DNA from: Photobacterium sp. JCM 19050
Lineage (GTDB): Bacteria; Pseudomonadota; Gammaproteobacteria; Enterobacterales; Vibrionaceae
NCBI GenBank assembly: GCA_001310455.1
Contig: BAXG01000009.1
Span: forward strand, 79,083 to 143,082
Direction: 5' to 3'
Length of the DNA: 64,000 bases
Position numbers and translations under genes: made by a program. The notes under the pieces were generated by a model. That model was not told where the DNA came from. It saw only the letters and a list, made by a program, of their open reading frames with translations, and ran no database searches. Below, one piece after another: positions 20,859-30,368 of this stretch (the first letter of the stretch is position 1; each line of letters opens with the position of its first letter).

Positions 20859-20880
20859 AAAAAGGGCCAGAAGGCCCTTT
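20859..20880 (-). terminator. Hairpin/terminator between zipA and ligA
   Basis: AAAGGGCC and GGCCCTTT form an 8-bp stem with a 4-base loop, followed by TTTTTCC on the minus strand, shortly after the zipA stop. It would make ligA partly independent of zipA. Confidence 0.75.
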
Positions 20881-20900
20881 CTCGTTAATTTCGTATTGGG

Positions 20901-21815
20901 TTAAGCGCTGAAATCCCGGATTCGTTGCTTATAGGCATCTATCTTCTGAGGCGTCAGCATTGCCCGGCTTTCATCGAGTACCAAGCCACCCAGTTCATCA
21001 GCAATTTGCTGTGCGGTTTGCAGCATCAGCTTAAAGTTCTGGTCCGGCTCGCCGTAACACGGCAGTGTCATAAAGAACGAGATTCCCGGCGTTTCATAAG
21101 TATCCGGAGAGCTGATAATCAGGTTACCCGGCTTCACCATATTTGCGATGCTGAACAGAACTTTGCCCGTACCCGCCAGATCTGTATGGCGGTGGTAAAT
21201 ATCCAATTCGCCATAATGAAGACCGTGCTGCTCAAAGCTGTTAATCAGGTCGACACCAGAGAACACCTCGCCATTTGCCGCATGTACATGAAGTACAAGC
21301 ACGTCACTCTTAGGCTCTTCGGGTGTAGCTTCCGGTTCTGTCGTTTCAGTTTCTTCCGCTGGGAGCACTTCTTCCGGGCTGACTTGTGGCTCAGGCATCA
21401 CCTCAGTTGACGCAGGTTCAACCGATTCAGATTGCGTTTTTTCATCCTTCGGCACAGAAGAAGCCGGGGAGTGGATATCTTCAGGATCCAGTTTCAGCGA
21501 CGGGACATCATCGTCATCGTGAAGTGTTCCCGGCATGTCAAAAAGCGGATCGCTGTCCGGCTTTTCACCAAATACCATTCCGGGTTCTTTCCGCTCTTGA
21601 GTTTGTTTGGATTCAGGCTGGTTGACGACGCGGACTGCACCGATACCATCCTGATCGAACCCATCATCGTCACCACGGTTTTCCTTCAGTTTACCCAAAG
21701 GCTTTTCGCTGAATTTGGTTCTTCTCTCTTTTCGGCTTGTCATAAAGCCATGTAGCAGCAGCGCGGCAATCGCCAGCGCGCCGACAACGATCAGTACAAG
21801 GCGCAATTCCTGCAT
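20901..21815 (-). CDS. zipA: Cell division protein ZipA
   Basis: ZipA anchors FtsZ to the inner membrane during septation. It has 304 residues with the expected three parts. There is an N-terminal membrane helix (LVLIVVGALAIAALLLHGFM), a long Pro/Glu/Ser/Thr-rich linker (about residues 60-170), and a C-terminal FtsZ-binding domain (DVLVLHVHAANGEVFSGVD, GKVLFSIANMVKPGNL, ISFFMTLPCYG). The start ATG is at 21815. It lies upstream of ligA and is divergent from cysZ. Confidence 0.95.
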   Translation of the reverse strand: MQELRLVLIVVGALAIAALLLHGFMTSRKERRTKFSEKPLGKLKENRGDDDGFDQDGIGAVRVVNQPESKQTQERKEPGMVFGEKPDSDPLFDMPGTLHDDDDVPSLKLDPEDIHSPASSVPKDEKTQSESVEPASTEVMPEPQVSPEEVLPAEETETTEPEATPEEPKSDVLVLHVHAANGEVFSGVDLINSFEQHGLHYGELDIYHRHTDLAGTGKVLFSIANMVKPGNLIISSPDTYETPGISFFMTLPCYGEPDQNFKLMLQTAQQIADELGGLVLDESRAMLTPQKIDAYKQRIRDFSA

Positions 21816-22074
21816 CGGGTATTCTCGATGTTCAGTGATTCAAACTTTCTGGGCCAGCCCAAGCCTGATGGCATAGATGCCCGGACACCACACTATTGGG
21901 CTTACTGTACCAGAAGTTGAAAAAAAATTAATGCGTTCCTGTAGTTATTCTTGCTAAGCCAGTCAAAAAATCACCGCATCATAACAATGTGACGATAATC
22001 CATGCAGTTTGCACAAAGCTTGGGATTACCTTTACCATGCAGAAAAACTGTGCTTTTGCGTTATTGGAGTTTAC

Positions 22075-22821
22075 ATGGTTAAACAGACTGGTTCCGGGCT
22101 GCACTATTTCAGCCGGGGCTTTTCACTGATATTTACACCGGGTATCCGACGGTTCGTCATTATTCCGTTGGTCATTAATATCCTGCTGCTCGGCGGAACC
22201 TTTTATTACGCGCTCACCCGGATTGGTGACTGGGTAGACGGGCAACTCACCCAACTACCGACCTGGCTCGAGTGGTTAAGTTATCCGCTATGGGTTCTTA
22301 TTGCCCTTGGGTTACTCGTCGTCTGCACGTATTTTTTCTCAACCATTGCGAACTGGATAGCAGCGCCATTCAATGGCTTGCTGGCAGAACACCTGGAAGC
22401 CAGACTGACAAACACCCGTCCACCGGATGACGGCATTCTTGATATCGTTAAAGATTTACCCCGCGTAATGAAACGCGAATGGCAGAAGTTGTGGTATTAC
22501 CTGCCAAAAGCAATCGGATTGCTGATTCTCTTCTTTATTCCTGCAATAGGTCAGACGCTCGGGCCGGTTTTATGGTTCCTTTTTACAGCATGGATGATGT
22601 CGGTTCAGTATTGCGACTATGCCTTTGATAACCACAGAGTTCCATTTGCCACCATGAAAGGCGCCCTTAAAGAAGAAAAAGGCATTACTTTCGGATTTGG
22701 TGCACTGGTTACCCTTCTTACCATGACTCCGGTCCTCAACCTTATTGTCATGCCGGCCGCAGTATGTGGTGCCACTTTGATGTGGGTAGAACGTTATAAG
22801 GGTAATTTCGGGCGATATTAG
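22075..22821 (+). CDS. cysZ: Sulfate transporter CysZ
   Basis: CysZ is an inner-membrane protein that brings sulfate into the cell for cysteine synthesis. The protein has 248 residues starting at the ATG at 22075 ([19 protein letters not shown]). Several membrane helices are visible ([59 protein letters not shown]). An in-frame upstream start at 22009 gives an unlikely N-terminus. It lies next to zipA and upstream of cysK, the usual gammaproteobacterial order. Confidence 0.93.
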   Translation: MVKQTGSGLHYFSRGFSLIFTPGIRRFVIIPLVINILLLGGTFYYALTRIGDWVDGQLTQLPTWLEWLSYPLWVLIALGLLVVCTYFFSTIANWIAAPFNGLLAEHLEARLTNTRPPDDGILDIVKDLPRVMKREWQKLWYYLPKAIGLLILFFIPAIGQTLGPVLWFLFTAWMMSVQYCDYAFDNHRVPFATMKGALKEEKGITFGFGALVTLLTMTPVLNLIVMPAAVCGATLMWVERYKGNFGRY

Positions 22822-22971
22822 TGAGTTACGCACAACAGAGCACGCTTTTGTTGCAATTGTAAACAACCATTAATGACAATAACTTATAACCAACTGATCC
22901 TTCGATGGCGTGTTGGATAGGTATAAGCTTAACCGTGACATACATTTATGGCGTGACGAAGGAACGTTAAG

Positions 22972-23938
22972 ATGGCAAAGATTTTTGAAGATAACACACT
23001 GACAATCGGCAACACCCCTCTGGTACGCCTAAATCGCGTATCAAACGGCAAAGTTTTGGCGAAAATCGAAGCGCGTAACCCAAGCTTTAGTGTTAAGTGC
23101 CGTATTGGTGCAACATGATTTGGGATGCTGAAAAGTCCGGCAAACTCAAAGCAGGTGTTGAGCTGGTAGAACCAACCAGTGGTAATACAGGTATCGCGCT
23201 GGCTTATGTCGCCGCAGCTCGCGGTTATAGCTTACGCTGACCATGCCGGAATCAATGAGCCTCGAGCGTCGCAAGCTCCTCAAAGCTCTGGGTGCAAACC
23301 TGGTACTGACAGAAGCACCAAAAGGCATGAAAGGTGCCATTGCAAAAGCCGAAGAGATTGTGGCATCTGATCCTTCAAAGTACCTGATGCTCCAACAGTT
23401 TGATAACCCGGCAAACCCGGAAATTCACGAAAAAACCACCGGCCCTGAAATTTGGGAAGATACCGATGGTGAAATCGACGTATTTGTTGCTGGTGTTGGT
23501 ACCGGTGGCACGCTGACTGGTGTAAGCCGCTATATTAAGGGCACCAAAGGCAAGGCAATCACCACAGTTGCTGTTGAGCCGTCTGAGTCACCGGTAATCA
23601 GCCAAACAGTGGAAGGTGCAGAGGTTCAACCTGCCCCGCACAAAATCCAGGGTATCGGCGCAGGCTTTGTTCCTAAAAACTTAGATCTCACTCTTGTTGA
23701 TCGTGTCGTACAGGTTTCTTCCGAAGAAGCCATGGCGATGGCACGTCGTTTGATGGAAGAAGAAGGTATCCTGGCGGGTATTTCATCTGGTGCGGCAGTG
23801 GTTGCAGCAAATAAGGTTGCAGAACTTCCTGAGTTTGCTGACAAAAACATCGTTGTCATCCTGCCTAGCTCAAGCGAGCGCTACCTGAGCTCCCCGCTGT
23901 TTGCCGATCTCTTCACTGAGAAAGAACTGACGCAATAA
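22972..23938 (+). CDS. cysK: Cysteine synthase A (two frameshifts)
   Basis: CysK makes cysteine from O-acetylserine and sulfide with PLP. The start [20 protein letters not shown] at 22972 is typical. The frame is lost near 23115 (GCAACATG should read GCA-AAC-ATG) and again near 23232 (AGCTTACG lacks one base). Between and after these points the family motifs are present: [29 protein letters not shown] and [11 protein letters not shown]. The restored length is 322 residues, as in E. coli (323). A terminator follows. Two single-base errors in an otherwise perfectly conserved gene suggest sequencing mistakes. Confidence 0.93.
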
Positions 23939-23980
23939 CAGAGAGTTGAAGGAAAACACCTCGTCATACAAATGACATAA

Positions 23981-24003
23981 AAGCCCCTTTGGGGGCTTTT
24001 TTG
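23981..24003 (+). terminator. Terminator of cysK
   Basis: AAGCCCC and GGGGCTT form a 7-bp stem followed by a T-run, 43 bases after the cysK stop. Confidence 0.9.
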
Positions 24004-24253
24004 TTTGATTTTTCCAGCCACATCCAGTAAAAACGGTGACTGTTTATTTTAGGCACCGAAATAAAAAGTGTTTTGTCCCTGAGTCAGATGGGATGTGTTT
24101 AGAAAATGTCACAGAAATTTGACTTGGATTAAGCATCGGTGCCGATAACTTGGTTAGTTTACTACCATCGAATAGCAAATCATGGTTGTTCGGTTTAAGC
24201 TAACTAGGGATTTAATACATAAATTTAAAAAATTAGATCTATCGGGGTGAATA
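24004..24253 (+). promoter_or_regulatory. Upstream region of ptsHI-crr
   Basis: These 250 non-coding bases end in the ptsH ribosome site (GGGGTG before ATAATG). They must hold the pts promoters. The part just before the gene is AT-rich. I looked for a CRP site and found only half-sites with wrong spacing, so no operator is called. Confidence 0.5.
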
Positions 24254-24511
24254 ATGTTTCAGAAAGACGTAGTAATTACTGCAGAAAACGGTCTGCACAC
24301 TCGTCCAGCGGCTCAGTTTGTTAAAGAAGCAAAAGGCTTCGATGCTGACATCACTGTGACTTCAAACGGCAAGAGCGCAAGCGCTAAGAGCCTGTTCAAA
24401 CTGCAGACTCTGGGCCTGACCAAAGGTACCAACGTCACTATTTCTGCAGAAGGCGCACAAGCTCAAGAAGCTGTTGAGCACCTGGTAAAACTGATGGACG
24501 AGCTGGAATAA
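24254..24511 (+). CDS. ptsH: PTS phosphocarrier protein HPr
   Basis: HPr carries phosphate from enzyme I to sugar-specific IIA proteins. The 85 residues match the family exactly. His15 lies in [13 protein letters not shown] and is the phosphorylated residue. Ser46 lies in [15 protein letters not shown]. The ATG at 24254 has a GGGGTG site. It is the first gene of the ptsH-ptsI-crr operon, 56 bases before ptsI. Confidence 0.98.
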   Translation: MFQKDVVITAENGLHTRPAAQFVKEAKGFDADITVTSNGKSASAKSLFKLQTLGLTKGTNVTISAEGAQAQEAVEHLVKLMDELE

Positions 24512-24567
24512 TCCAGCTCTTTTTTTCATCTATTCGCTTTCTGTTTTGAACAACGTAAGGTAACGCT

Positions 24568-26294
24568 ATGATTTCAGGCATCCTGGCATCACCTGGTATC
24601 GCTTTTGGTAAAGCGCTACTTCTTCAAGAAGAAGAAGTCGTCATCAACAAGGGACAGGTCCCTGCCAACCAGCTGGAAAACGAAATCCAGCGCATGTTGG
24701 ACGCAAGGGAAAAAGCTAAGGAGCAGCTGGAAGTAATCAAGCAAAAAGCGCTTGAGACCTTCGGTGAGGAAAAAGAGGCCATTTTTGAAGGCCACATCAT
24801 GCTGCTTGAAGATGAAGAGCTGGAAGAAGAAATCATAGCTTTCATCAAAGACAACAATGCTTCAGCTGATCACGCAATTTATGCCGTTATCGAAGAGCAG
24901 GCGGCTACTCTGGAGTCGCTGGATGACGAGTATCTGAAAGAGCGTGCAACTGACGTTCGTGATATCGGCATGCGTTTTGTTAAAAACGCACTGGGCATCA
25001 ACATGGTGTCTCTGGCTGATATCAGCGAAGAAGTGATTCTGGTTGCCAACGACCTGACGCCTTCTGAAACTGCACAAATCAACCTGAACTACGTACTGGG
25101 CTTTATCACCGATATTGGCGGTCGTACTTCACACACCTCGATCATGGCGCGTTCTCTGGAACTGCCGGCTATCGTGGGTACAAATGACATCACCAAGCGT
25201 GTACACAACGGTGACATGCTGGTACTGGATGCGATCAATAACCAGATCGTCATCAACCCAAGCGACGAAGAGCTTGCCAAATTTAAGAAAATCCGCGACG
25301 ACTACCAGTCTGAAAAAGAAGAGCTGGCTAAGCTGAAAGACTTGCCTGCTATTACGCTTGACGGCCATCAGGTAGAGGTTGTGGGTAACATCGGCACTGT
25401 GAAAGACTGTGACGGTATTAACCGTAACGGCGGTGAAGGTGTTGGTCTGTATCGCACTGAGTTCCTGTTTATGGACCGCAGCGCCCTGCCTACTGAAGAA
25501 GAGCAGTATCAGGCTTACAAAGAAGTTGCAGAAGCGATGAATGGCCTGCCAATCATCATCCGTACCATGGACATCGGCGGTGACAAAGACCTGCCTTACA
25601 TGGATCTGCCAAAAGAAATGAACCCATTCCTGGGTTGGCGTGCAGTTCGCATCAGCCTTGACCGTCGTGAGATCCTGCGCGACCAGCTGCGTGCTATCCT
25701 GCGTGCTTCTGCTCACGGTAAGCTTCGCGTGATGTTCCCAATGATCATCTCCGTTGAAGAAATCCGCGAGCTGAAAAAGGCCATCGAAGAGTACAAAGCC
25801 GAGCTGCGTGCTGAAGAAATCGCCTTTGATGAGAGCCTGGAAATCGGTGTAATGGTGGAAACGCCTGCTGCTGCAGCGATTGCCCACCACCTGGCAAAAG
25901 AAGTTAGCTTCTTTAGCATTGGTACAAACGACTTGACCAGTATACTCTTGCAGTTGACCGTGGTAATGAGCTGATCTCACACCTGTACAACCCGCTTTCT
26001 CCTGCCGTGCTGTCTGTTATCAAACAGGTAATTGATGCATCGCACAAAGAAGGTAAGTGGACCGGTATGTGTGGTGAGCTGGCGGGTGATGAGCGCGCAA
26101 CATTACTGCTGTTGGGTATGGGCCTTGATGAATTCAGTATGAGTGGCATTTCGATCCCACGCATTAAGAAGATCATCCGCAATGCTAACTTTGCAGATGT
26201 GAAAGCGATGGCAGAAGAAGCATTGAAACTGCCAACCGCTGCTGAAATCGAAGCACTTGTAGACAAATTCATCGCAGAAAAGACCATCTGCTAA
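24568..26294 (+). CDS. ptsI: PTS enzyme I (frameshifted)
   Basis: Enzyme I passes phosphate from phosphoenolpyruvate to HPr. The sequence from [20 protein letters not shown] is continuous through the active-site histidine ([19 protein letters not shown], about residue 189) and the PEP-binding segment [18 protein letters not shown]. Near 25937 the frame is lost: ACC-AGT should read ACC-CAG. After one C is restored the protein reads [19 protein letters not shown] and continues to FIAEKTIC at 26294. The restored length is exactly 575 residues, as in E. coli. A true null mutation in this central enzyme is unlikely. Confidence 0.95.
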
Positions 26295-26340
26295 TGCTAC
26301 TATTTGTGGCAGATGACTAAATACGCTTAGGAGCATCAAT

Positions 26341-26850
26341 ATGGGTCTGTTTGACAAACTGAAGAAACTGGTTTCTGACGACAGCAACGACGCTGGCGCG
26401 ATTGACATTATCGCTCCTCTGTCAGGTGAAATCGTAAACATCGAAGATGTGCCTGATGTTGTTTTCGCAGAGAAGATCGTTGGTGACGGTATCGCTATTA
26501 AACCGGCGGGCAACAAGATGGTTGCTCCTGTAAACGGTACTATCGGCAAGATTTTCGAAACCAACCACGCTTTCTCTATCGAGTCAGAAGACGGTGTAGA
26601 ACTGTTTGTTCACTTCGGTATCGATACCGTTGAACTGAAAGGCGAAGGCTTCAAGCGTATCGCTGAAGAAGGTCAGTCTGTTAAGGCCGGTGACACCATC
26701 ATCGAATTCGACCTGGCTCTGCTGGAAGAAAAAGCGAAGTCAACACTGACTCCGGTTGTTATCTCTAACATGGACGAAATCAAAGAGCTGCAAAAGCTGT
26801 CTGGTGCCGTTACCGTTGGTGAAACACCTGTAATCCGCGTTAAGAAGTAA
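26341..26850 (+). CDS. crr: PTS glucose-specific enzyme IIA
   Basis: EIIA-Glc accepts phosphate from HPr, passes it to glucose transporters, and controls adenylate cyclase and non-PTS permeases. It has 169 residues, the same as E. coli. The two active-site histidines are in [11 protein letters not shown] and [15 protein letters not shown] (phospho-His about residue 91). The N-terminus [17 protein letters not shown] is the membrane-binding helix. It follows ptsI by 46 bases and ends with a strong terminator. Confidence 0.97.
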   Translation: MGLFDKLKKLVSDDSNDAGAIDIIAPLSGEIVNIEDVPDVVFAEKIVGDGIAIKPAGNKMVAPVNGTIGKIFETNHAFSIESEDGVELFVHFGIDTVELKGEGFKRIAEEGQSVKAGDTIIEFDLALLEEKAKSTLTPVVISNMDEIKELQKLSGAVTVGETPVIRVKK

Positions 26851-26867
26851 TATTCTTCCCGGATAAG

Positions 26868-26891
26868 AAAAGGGCTCTTCGGAGCCCTTTT
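26868..26891 (+). terminator. Terminator of ptsHI-crr
   Basis: AAAAGGGCTC and GAGCCCTTTT form a perfect 10-bp stem with a TTCG tetraloop, 17 bases after the crr stop. Symmetric A and T runs mean that it can also end the converging DyP peroxidase transcript. Confidence 0.93.
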
Positions 26892-26918
26892 CTGTATCTG
26901 CAATTTGCTTGTTTCGCA

Positions 26919-27815
26919 TTAGATGGCGGACAACTGCTCCATAGACGGCGCATAGAGGTAAGCCCCCGTTACCGCTTCGGTAAACATCAGCATTGCATCA
27001 GTGCTGCCATCGCGCTCGCCATACATGCTCGCAAGCATTTCACGGAAATTATGCTGGTTGTGGCAGTACGCTATGAACAACAGGCCATGATCACCGCTTA
27101 CAGAGCCATATGGCAAGCTGTGACGCAATATCTTTAGCCCCTTTCCGTTTTCTTTGATATCTACACGGCCAACGTGTGATGTTGCAGGAACATCCTCCAA
27201 CTCAACGGAGTCTGGTTTAGTGCGTCCTATGATCTTTTCTTGTTTTTCAACGCCCAGTCGCTCCCAAGCAGCCAACTTGTGAATGAAGCGCTGAGTCATT
27301 ACAAAACTGCCACCGGCACAATTCCCGTCGGCGATAACGGCAATAGTGCGTCGGTCTTCCTCTGTTTTCGGGTTCTCAGTCCCATCCACAAATCCAGTCA
27401 TATCACGAGAGTCCAGGTACCGGTAACCGTAGGTCTCGTCCAATACTTCCACATCCCGTGATACACCAGACATAAATTTGCGGAGTAAGTAGAAATTCAG
27501 ATCGTGACGCGTGGAATGAACATGAACGAGGAAATCACTTTCTGTTGCCGGGGCATGTACTTTTCCGCTACCCAGAGGCTTAAACACCTCAAGATCCAAC
27601 GGCATATCACCGCCAACAGCTTGCCAAAATGACGGTGTAAACGAAATGGCAGCACAGAGTTCTGCACCCGGTTGTGAGGCGTTAATTTCTTCAACCAGTG
27701 AATGCAATGCTTTTAAATGGTCGCATACGACATCTTTGTCACCGGTCACTTTGAAAAGGGTATAGAGTGCGAAAGGTCCAGCTTCAGGTAGGATGCCCGA
27801 CTGCGGCGTTGCCAT
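26919..27815 (-). CDS. yfeX: Dyp-type peroxidase (YfeX-like)
   Basis: Dye-decolourising peroxidases are haem enzymes that use hydrogen peroxide; the YfeX subgroup is cytoplasmic. The 298-residue frame is intact. The diagnostic GXXDG region is present as DMTGFVDGTENPKTEEDRR (about residues 140-158), with the distal Asp. The proximal haem His is probably in ATSHVGRVDIKEN (about residue 216). It converges with crr. The next genes on this strand include a YfeZ-like protein, so the yfeX-yfeZ neighbourhood is partly conserved. Confidence 0.9.
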   Translation of the reverse strand: MATPQSGILPEAGPFALYTLFKVTGDKDVVCDHLKALHSLVEEINASQPGAELCAAISFTPSFWQAVGGDMPLDLEVFKPLGSGKVHAPATESDFLVHVHSTRHDLNFYLLRKFMSGVSRDVEVLDETYGYRYLDSRDMTGFVDGTENPKTEEDRRTIAVIADGNCAGGSFVMTQRFIHKLAAWERLGVEKQEKIIGRTKPDSVELEDVPATSHVGRVDIKENGKGLKILRHSLPYGSVSGDHGLLFIAYCHNQHNFREMLASMYGERDGSTDAMLMFTEAVTGAYLYAPSMEQLSAI

Positions 27816-27930
27816 ACTTATTCTCCTGTTAATGGCCTGTATTCATGTGATACTACGTGGTTAACCACTGCGTTTCTTTGCTTTTTATCATATAGCACAG
27901 GAAAGCCAACTCGTATTGGCCTCTATACAC

Positions 27931-27956
27931 AAAAAACCGCAGACAGCGCTGCGGTT
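27931..27956 (-). terminator. Terminator of the 27986-28858 pair
   Basis: AACCGCAG and CTGCGGTT form an 8-bp stem with a 6-base loop. On the minus strand it is followed by a run of T. It lies 30 bases after the stop of the 27986 gene. Confidence 0.88.
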
Positions 27957-27985
27957 TCTTGGTTTTCATCAGGGGAAAAAAGGCG

Positions 27986-28384
27986 TTATACCGAAGTCAC
28001 CTCGACTTTCAGATGCATATGTTCGCGAAGCTCTGAATCGTTCACATCAAATGACAGAGGTTGATGCAGCCCGGTCTGGAACGTTGGGGATGCGATAGTT
28101 CGCCAGCTCCCGTCATTGCACTGCTCCTGAAACTGGAGGCAAATTTTCACCTGCTCACCATCAAATTCGATTAGTTCAGCTTTGCCAAGCAAACCCGGCA
28201 ACTGGGATCCATCATTTGAAAACAGAATTGTTTCTTCACCCGGTAACAGGGATACCGAGGTTGAGGCTTCGTGTGTGTATCCGTCACGGGACAATGCAAA
28301 CGCTACATCCAGTTGCCAGTCTGCGACGGCAAAGGGGCTCAGCATCATGCCAAACAGCGCCAGGCCTTTTTTCCAGTCATTCAT
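27986..28384 (-). CDS. Secreted protein of unknown function
   Basis: I do not recognise a family. The 132-residue protein starts MNDWKKGLALFGMMLSPFAVA, a clear signal peptide with cleavage likely after AVA. The mature part is about 110 residues with alternating beta-type sequence (WQLDVAFALSRDGYTHEAST). Two cysteines seven residues apart (CLQFQEQC) could form a disulfide in the periplasm. It starts 3 bases after the YfeZ-like gene stop, so the two form an operon, and it is followed by a terminator. It sits where enteric bacteria have the lipoprotein gene yfeY, but it has no lipobox. Confidence 0.75.
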   Translation of the reverse strand: MNDWKKGLALFGMMLSPFAVADWQLDVAFALSRDGYTHEASTSVSLLPGEETILFSNDGSQLPGLLGKAELIEFDGEQVKICLQFQEQCNDGSWRTIASPTFQTGLHQPLSFDVNDSELREHMHLKVEVTSV

Positions 28385-28387
28385 CGT

Positions 28388-28858
28388 TTACTTTCCTGGG
28401 TCTGAACCTGTATCTGCAAAGATCCGGCGGAGCGTACGGCTCCTCAACAAGTAGATGAAGAACCAGAACGTTGCCAATAAAGCCAAGGCATGGGGCCACT
28501 CAAACGTCCATTGAAATGTCTCCAGCGCCAGAATTTGCAGTACAAAATCTACACTTAATGCAGCGAACAATATCCACTGCCCAGACCGCCACAATGTATT
28601 TATCCATGATTTATTGAAGTGGCGGGCTCCTGCAAGCCAAGCGAGTAACAACCCCGGCAATCCGACAACTAAGCCGGTATAAAGTGCCATCTGGTGCGGA
28701 TACAGCAGGTTCAACATATGAGAGCCATGACTCCGGCTCACTCCTGCCATCAACAACACCAACCAAGACCGGGACATAAAGGCAACCATCAACCAAAACC
28801 AAACTGTCGGCTTTAGGTAGCCATGCTTATCCAGTCTATTGAAATCTAACTCGTTCAC
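28388..28858 (-). CDS. DUF2919 membrane protein (YfeZ-like)
   Basis: This is a 156-residue inner-membrane protein of the YfeZ/DUF2919 family, function unknown. The N-terminal segment LDKHGYLKPTVWFWLMVAFM is the conserved start of the family. Four hydrophobic segments follow (for example [20 protein letters not shown] and WPHALALLATFWFFIYLL). The first codon is GTG at 28858 and the ribosome site is weak, so the exact start is uncertain. It overlaps functionally with the downstream secreted protein in one transcript. Confidence 0.8.
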   Translation of the reverse strand: MNELDFNRLDKHGYLKPTVWFWLMVAFMSRSWLVLLMAGVSRSHGSHMLNLLYPHQMALYTGLVVGLPGLLLAWLAGARHFNKSWINTLWRSGQWILFAALSVDFVLQILALETFQWTFEWPHALALLATFWFFIYLLRSRTLRRIFADTGSDPGK

Positions 28859-28998
28859 TGTGATTACTCATAAAAAATCAGTGCTCTTCTTATGGAGCCT
28901 TGAACGGGTCATTTCAATAGCCAATCGCAATGGACTGCATCAGGAACGCGTCCAAATTCGCACTTAAGCCTTTATTGATAAAGGGATTAGAAAGAAAT

Positions 28999-29014
28999 GT
29001 GCGCCTCAGCGCAC
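28999..29014 (-). terminator. Hairpin downstream of the short frame
   Basis: GTGCGC and GCGCAC form a perfect 6-bp stem with a 4-base loop and are followed on the minus strand by ATTTCTTT. It could end the ybjQ transcript. Confidence 0.5.
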
Positions 29015-29023
29015 AATTAGATT

Positions 29024-29143
29024 TCACAATTTACAGGTAATATCACGAAATTGAATCGTTTTACCTTTCCCTGACATTGATTTGAATACCACCAAGAAAC
29101 GGTCATGATGCACAAGCCCGGTCAGAGAGAGAATACAGGGCAT
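29024..29143 (-). CDS. Possible small protein downstream of ybjQ
   Basis: This frame would encode 39 residues starting MPCILSLTGLVHHDRFLVVF and ending in IQFRDITCKL. The frame is open from the ybjQ stop codon, 52 codons in all. It looks protein-like and is closed by a hairpin 10 bases after its stop, but there is no convincing ribosome site and no family is recognised. It may also be the remnant of a longer gene. Confidence 0.2.
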   Translation of the reverse strand: MPCILSLTGLVHHDRFLVVFKSMSGKGKTIQFRDITCKL

Positions 29144-29182
29144 AAGGTCAGCCGGGAGGGTAACTGACCAAAAGGAGAGATA

Positions 29183-29503
29183 TCAGTCCAGGCTGACGGC
29201 CGTACCACTGACGCTGACCATCATCATACCGCCATTTGCACCGACCACTTCGTAGTCCAGGTCGATTCCAACCACAGCATTCGCGCCCAGGGCGCGGGCT
29301 CTTTGTTCAAGCTCTTCAAAGGCAATTTCCCGGGCCCGGGAAAGCTCCTGCTCGTAAGCACCGGAGCGACCGCCTACGATGTCACGTACTGCAGCAAACA
29401 GGTCTTTAAATACATTCGCACCCAAAATAGCCTCACCGACGACCACACCATGGTAATGGACAATACGGCGACCTTCGACCGAAGGTGTTGTTGTTAAAAT
29501 CAT
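29183..29503 (-). CDS. ybjQ: YbjQ/UPF0145 family protein
   Basis: This is a 106-residue member of the YbjQ (DUF74) family, a small pentameric fold sometimes called heavy-metal-binding, with no proven function. The start [22 protein letters not shown] and the segments [20 protein letters not shown] and [17 protein letters not shown] are diagnostic. The ATG at 29503 has a GGAG site. It is transcribed divergently from the DUF2956 gene. Confidence 0.92.
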   Translation of the reverse strand: MILTTTPSVEGRRIVHYHGVVVGEAILGANVFKDLFAAVRDIVGGRSGAYEQELSRAREIAFEELEQRARALGANAVVGIDLDYEVVGANGGMMMVSVSGTAVSLD

Positions 29504-29558
29504 CTCGCACTCCTTGCTGTTTAATCATATCGTCGTCTGGATATAATGCCGTAAAGCC

Positions 29559-29912
29559 ATGACAAAACAAATTAACATGAATAAAGACACGGTCTCCCCA
29601 GAAACCCAGCAAGAAGCCATGAAAGTTGCCAAGGCGACACAAAAGCCGGGGCAAACCAAAGAGCAGACTAAGCTAATCGCCCAGGGCATCGAGAAAGGCA
29701 TTGCGCTATACAAAAAACAGCAAAAGGCGAAAGCGCGCGAGAAGGACAAGCAACGTAAAAAACAGTTGCGTGACAATCGCACCGCAACGGCAACCGAAGA
29801 AGAGTTCGTAACCTCCGAAGTGACTGGCCAAAGCAGAAACAATATGTTGCCGTGGGTTTTACTTGTGATCAGTTGGGTGTTGTTTACACTGACATTCGTC
29901 TTGATTAAGTAA
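29559..29912 (+). CDS. DUF2956 membrane-anchored protein
   Basis: This is a 117-residue protein of the DUF2956 family, found in Vibrio and relatives, function unknown. It has a polar, lysine- and glutamine-rich N-terminal part (SPETQQEAMKVAKATQKPGQ, KKQQKAKAREKDKQRKKQL) and a single C-terminal membrane helix (LPWVLLVISWVLFTLTFVLI). The pattern suggests a tail-anchored inner-membrane protein. It precedes the DUF1499 lipoprotein by 10 bases and probably shares its transcript. Confidence 0.82.
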   Translation: MTKQINMNKDTVSPETQQEAMKVAKATQKPGQTKEQTKLIAQGIEKGIALYKKQQKAKAREKDKQRKKQLRDNRTATATEEEFVTSEVTGQSRNNMLPWVLLVISWVLFTLTFVLIK

Positions 29913-29922
29913 CGGGGACAAA

Positions 29923-30363
29923 ATGACAATCAGGGATTGGGTGAAACATGGCGCAGTATGCATCGGCATATTTGCCAGTACAGGATGTTCATCAGGAGAA
30001 AATATGGAAAGGATGAAAGTTGATAGACTCTGTGGGGATAAGCCTAATTGTGTATCTACCAATGAAAGCAGGGACAAGTTTTCACTCGCCCCCTACCCGC
30101 TCAAGACTAACGATATCGGTGCCGTCAAAGAAGTTGCGTTGACTCTCCCCGGCGCCCGCCTTGCTGAGGAGAGCGAAGGTTACCTAAGAATAGAATGCGT
30201 CAGCAAGATCATGCGGTTTGTCGATGACCTTGAGCTGAAAATCGATAACGGTAACCTTGTAGTGCGCTCAGAATCCCGGGTTGGGTATTCCGATTTTGGC
30301 GTCAACCGCAAAAGAGCAGAAACGCTACGCGCAGCCCTGATAGAAGCCGGACTGACAGAGTAG
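29923..30363 (+). CDS. DUF1499 family lipoprotein
   Basis: This is a 146-residue DUF1499 protein of unknown function. The N-terminal hydrophobic stretch ends in GIFASTGCSSGE, which resembles a lipobox. The family motif CGDKPNCVSTNES (about residues 38-50), with two cysteines, follows. The C-terminal part LRIECVSKIMRFVDDLELKI and VRSESRVGYSDFGVNRKRAE is highly typical. It follows the DUF2956 gene closely. Confidence 0.85.
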   Translation: MTIRDWVKHGAVCIGIFASTGCSSGENMERMKVDRLCGDKPNCVSTNESRDKFSLAPYPLKTNDIGAVKEVALTLPGARLAEESEGYLRIECVSKIMRFVDDLELKIDNGNLVVRSESRVGYSDFGVNRKRAETLRAALIEAGLTE

Positions 30364-30368
30364 TTATT

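Larger units (their letters stand above)
28859..29182 (-). other. Stretch without an assured gene
   Basis: The 324 bases between the YfeZ-like gene and ybjQ hold two small palindromes (CCTTTATTGATAAAGG near 28970 and the hairpin at 28999-29014) and one short minus-strand frame (29024-29143). Nothing else is recognisable. Confidence 0.4.

Noticed and set aside
24040..24140. A CRP site upstream of ptsH
   Set aside because: TGTGT and TCACA half-sites are present but ten bases apart instead of six.
25129..25980. A 283-codon open frame opposite ptsI
   Set aside because: Mirror of ptsI codons; no ribosome site, no protein-like features.
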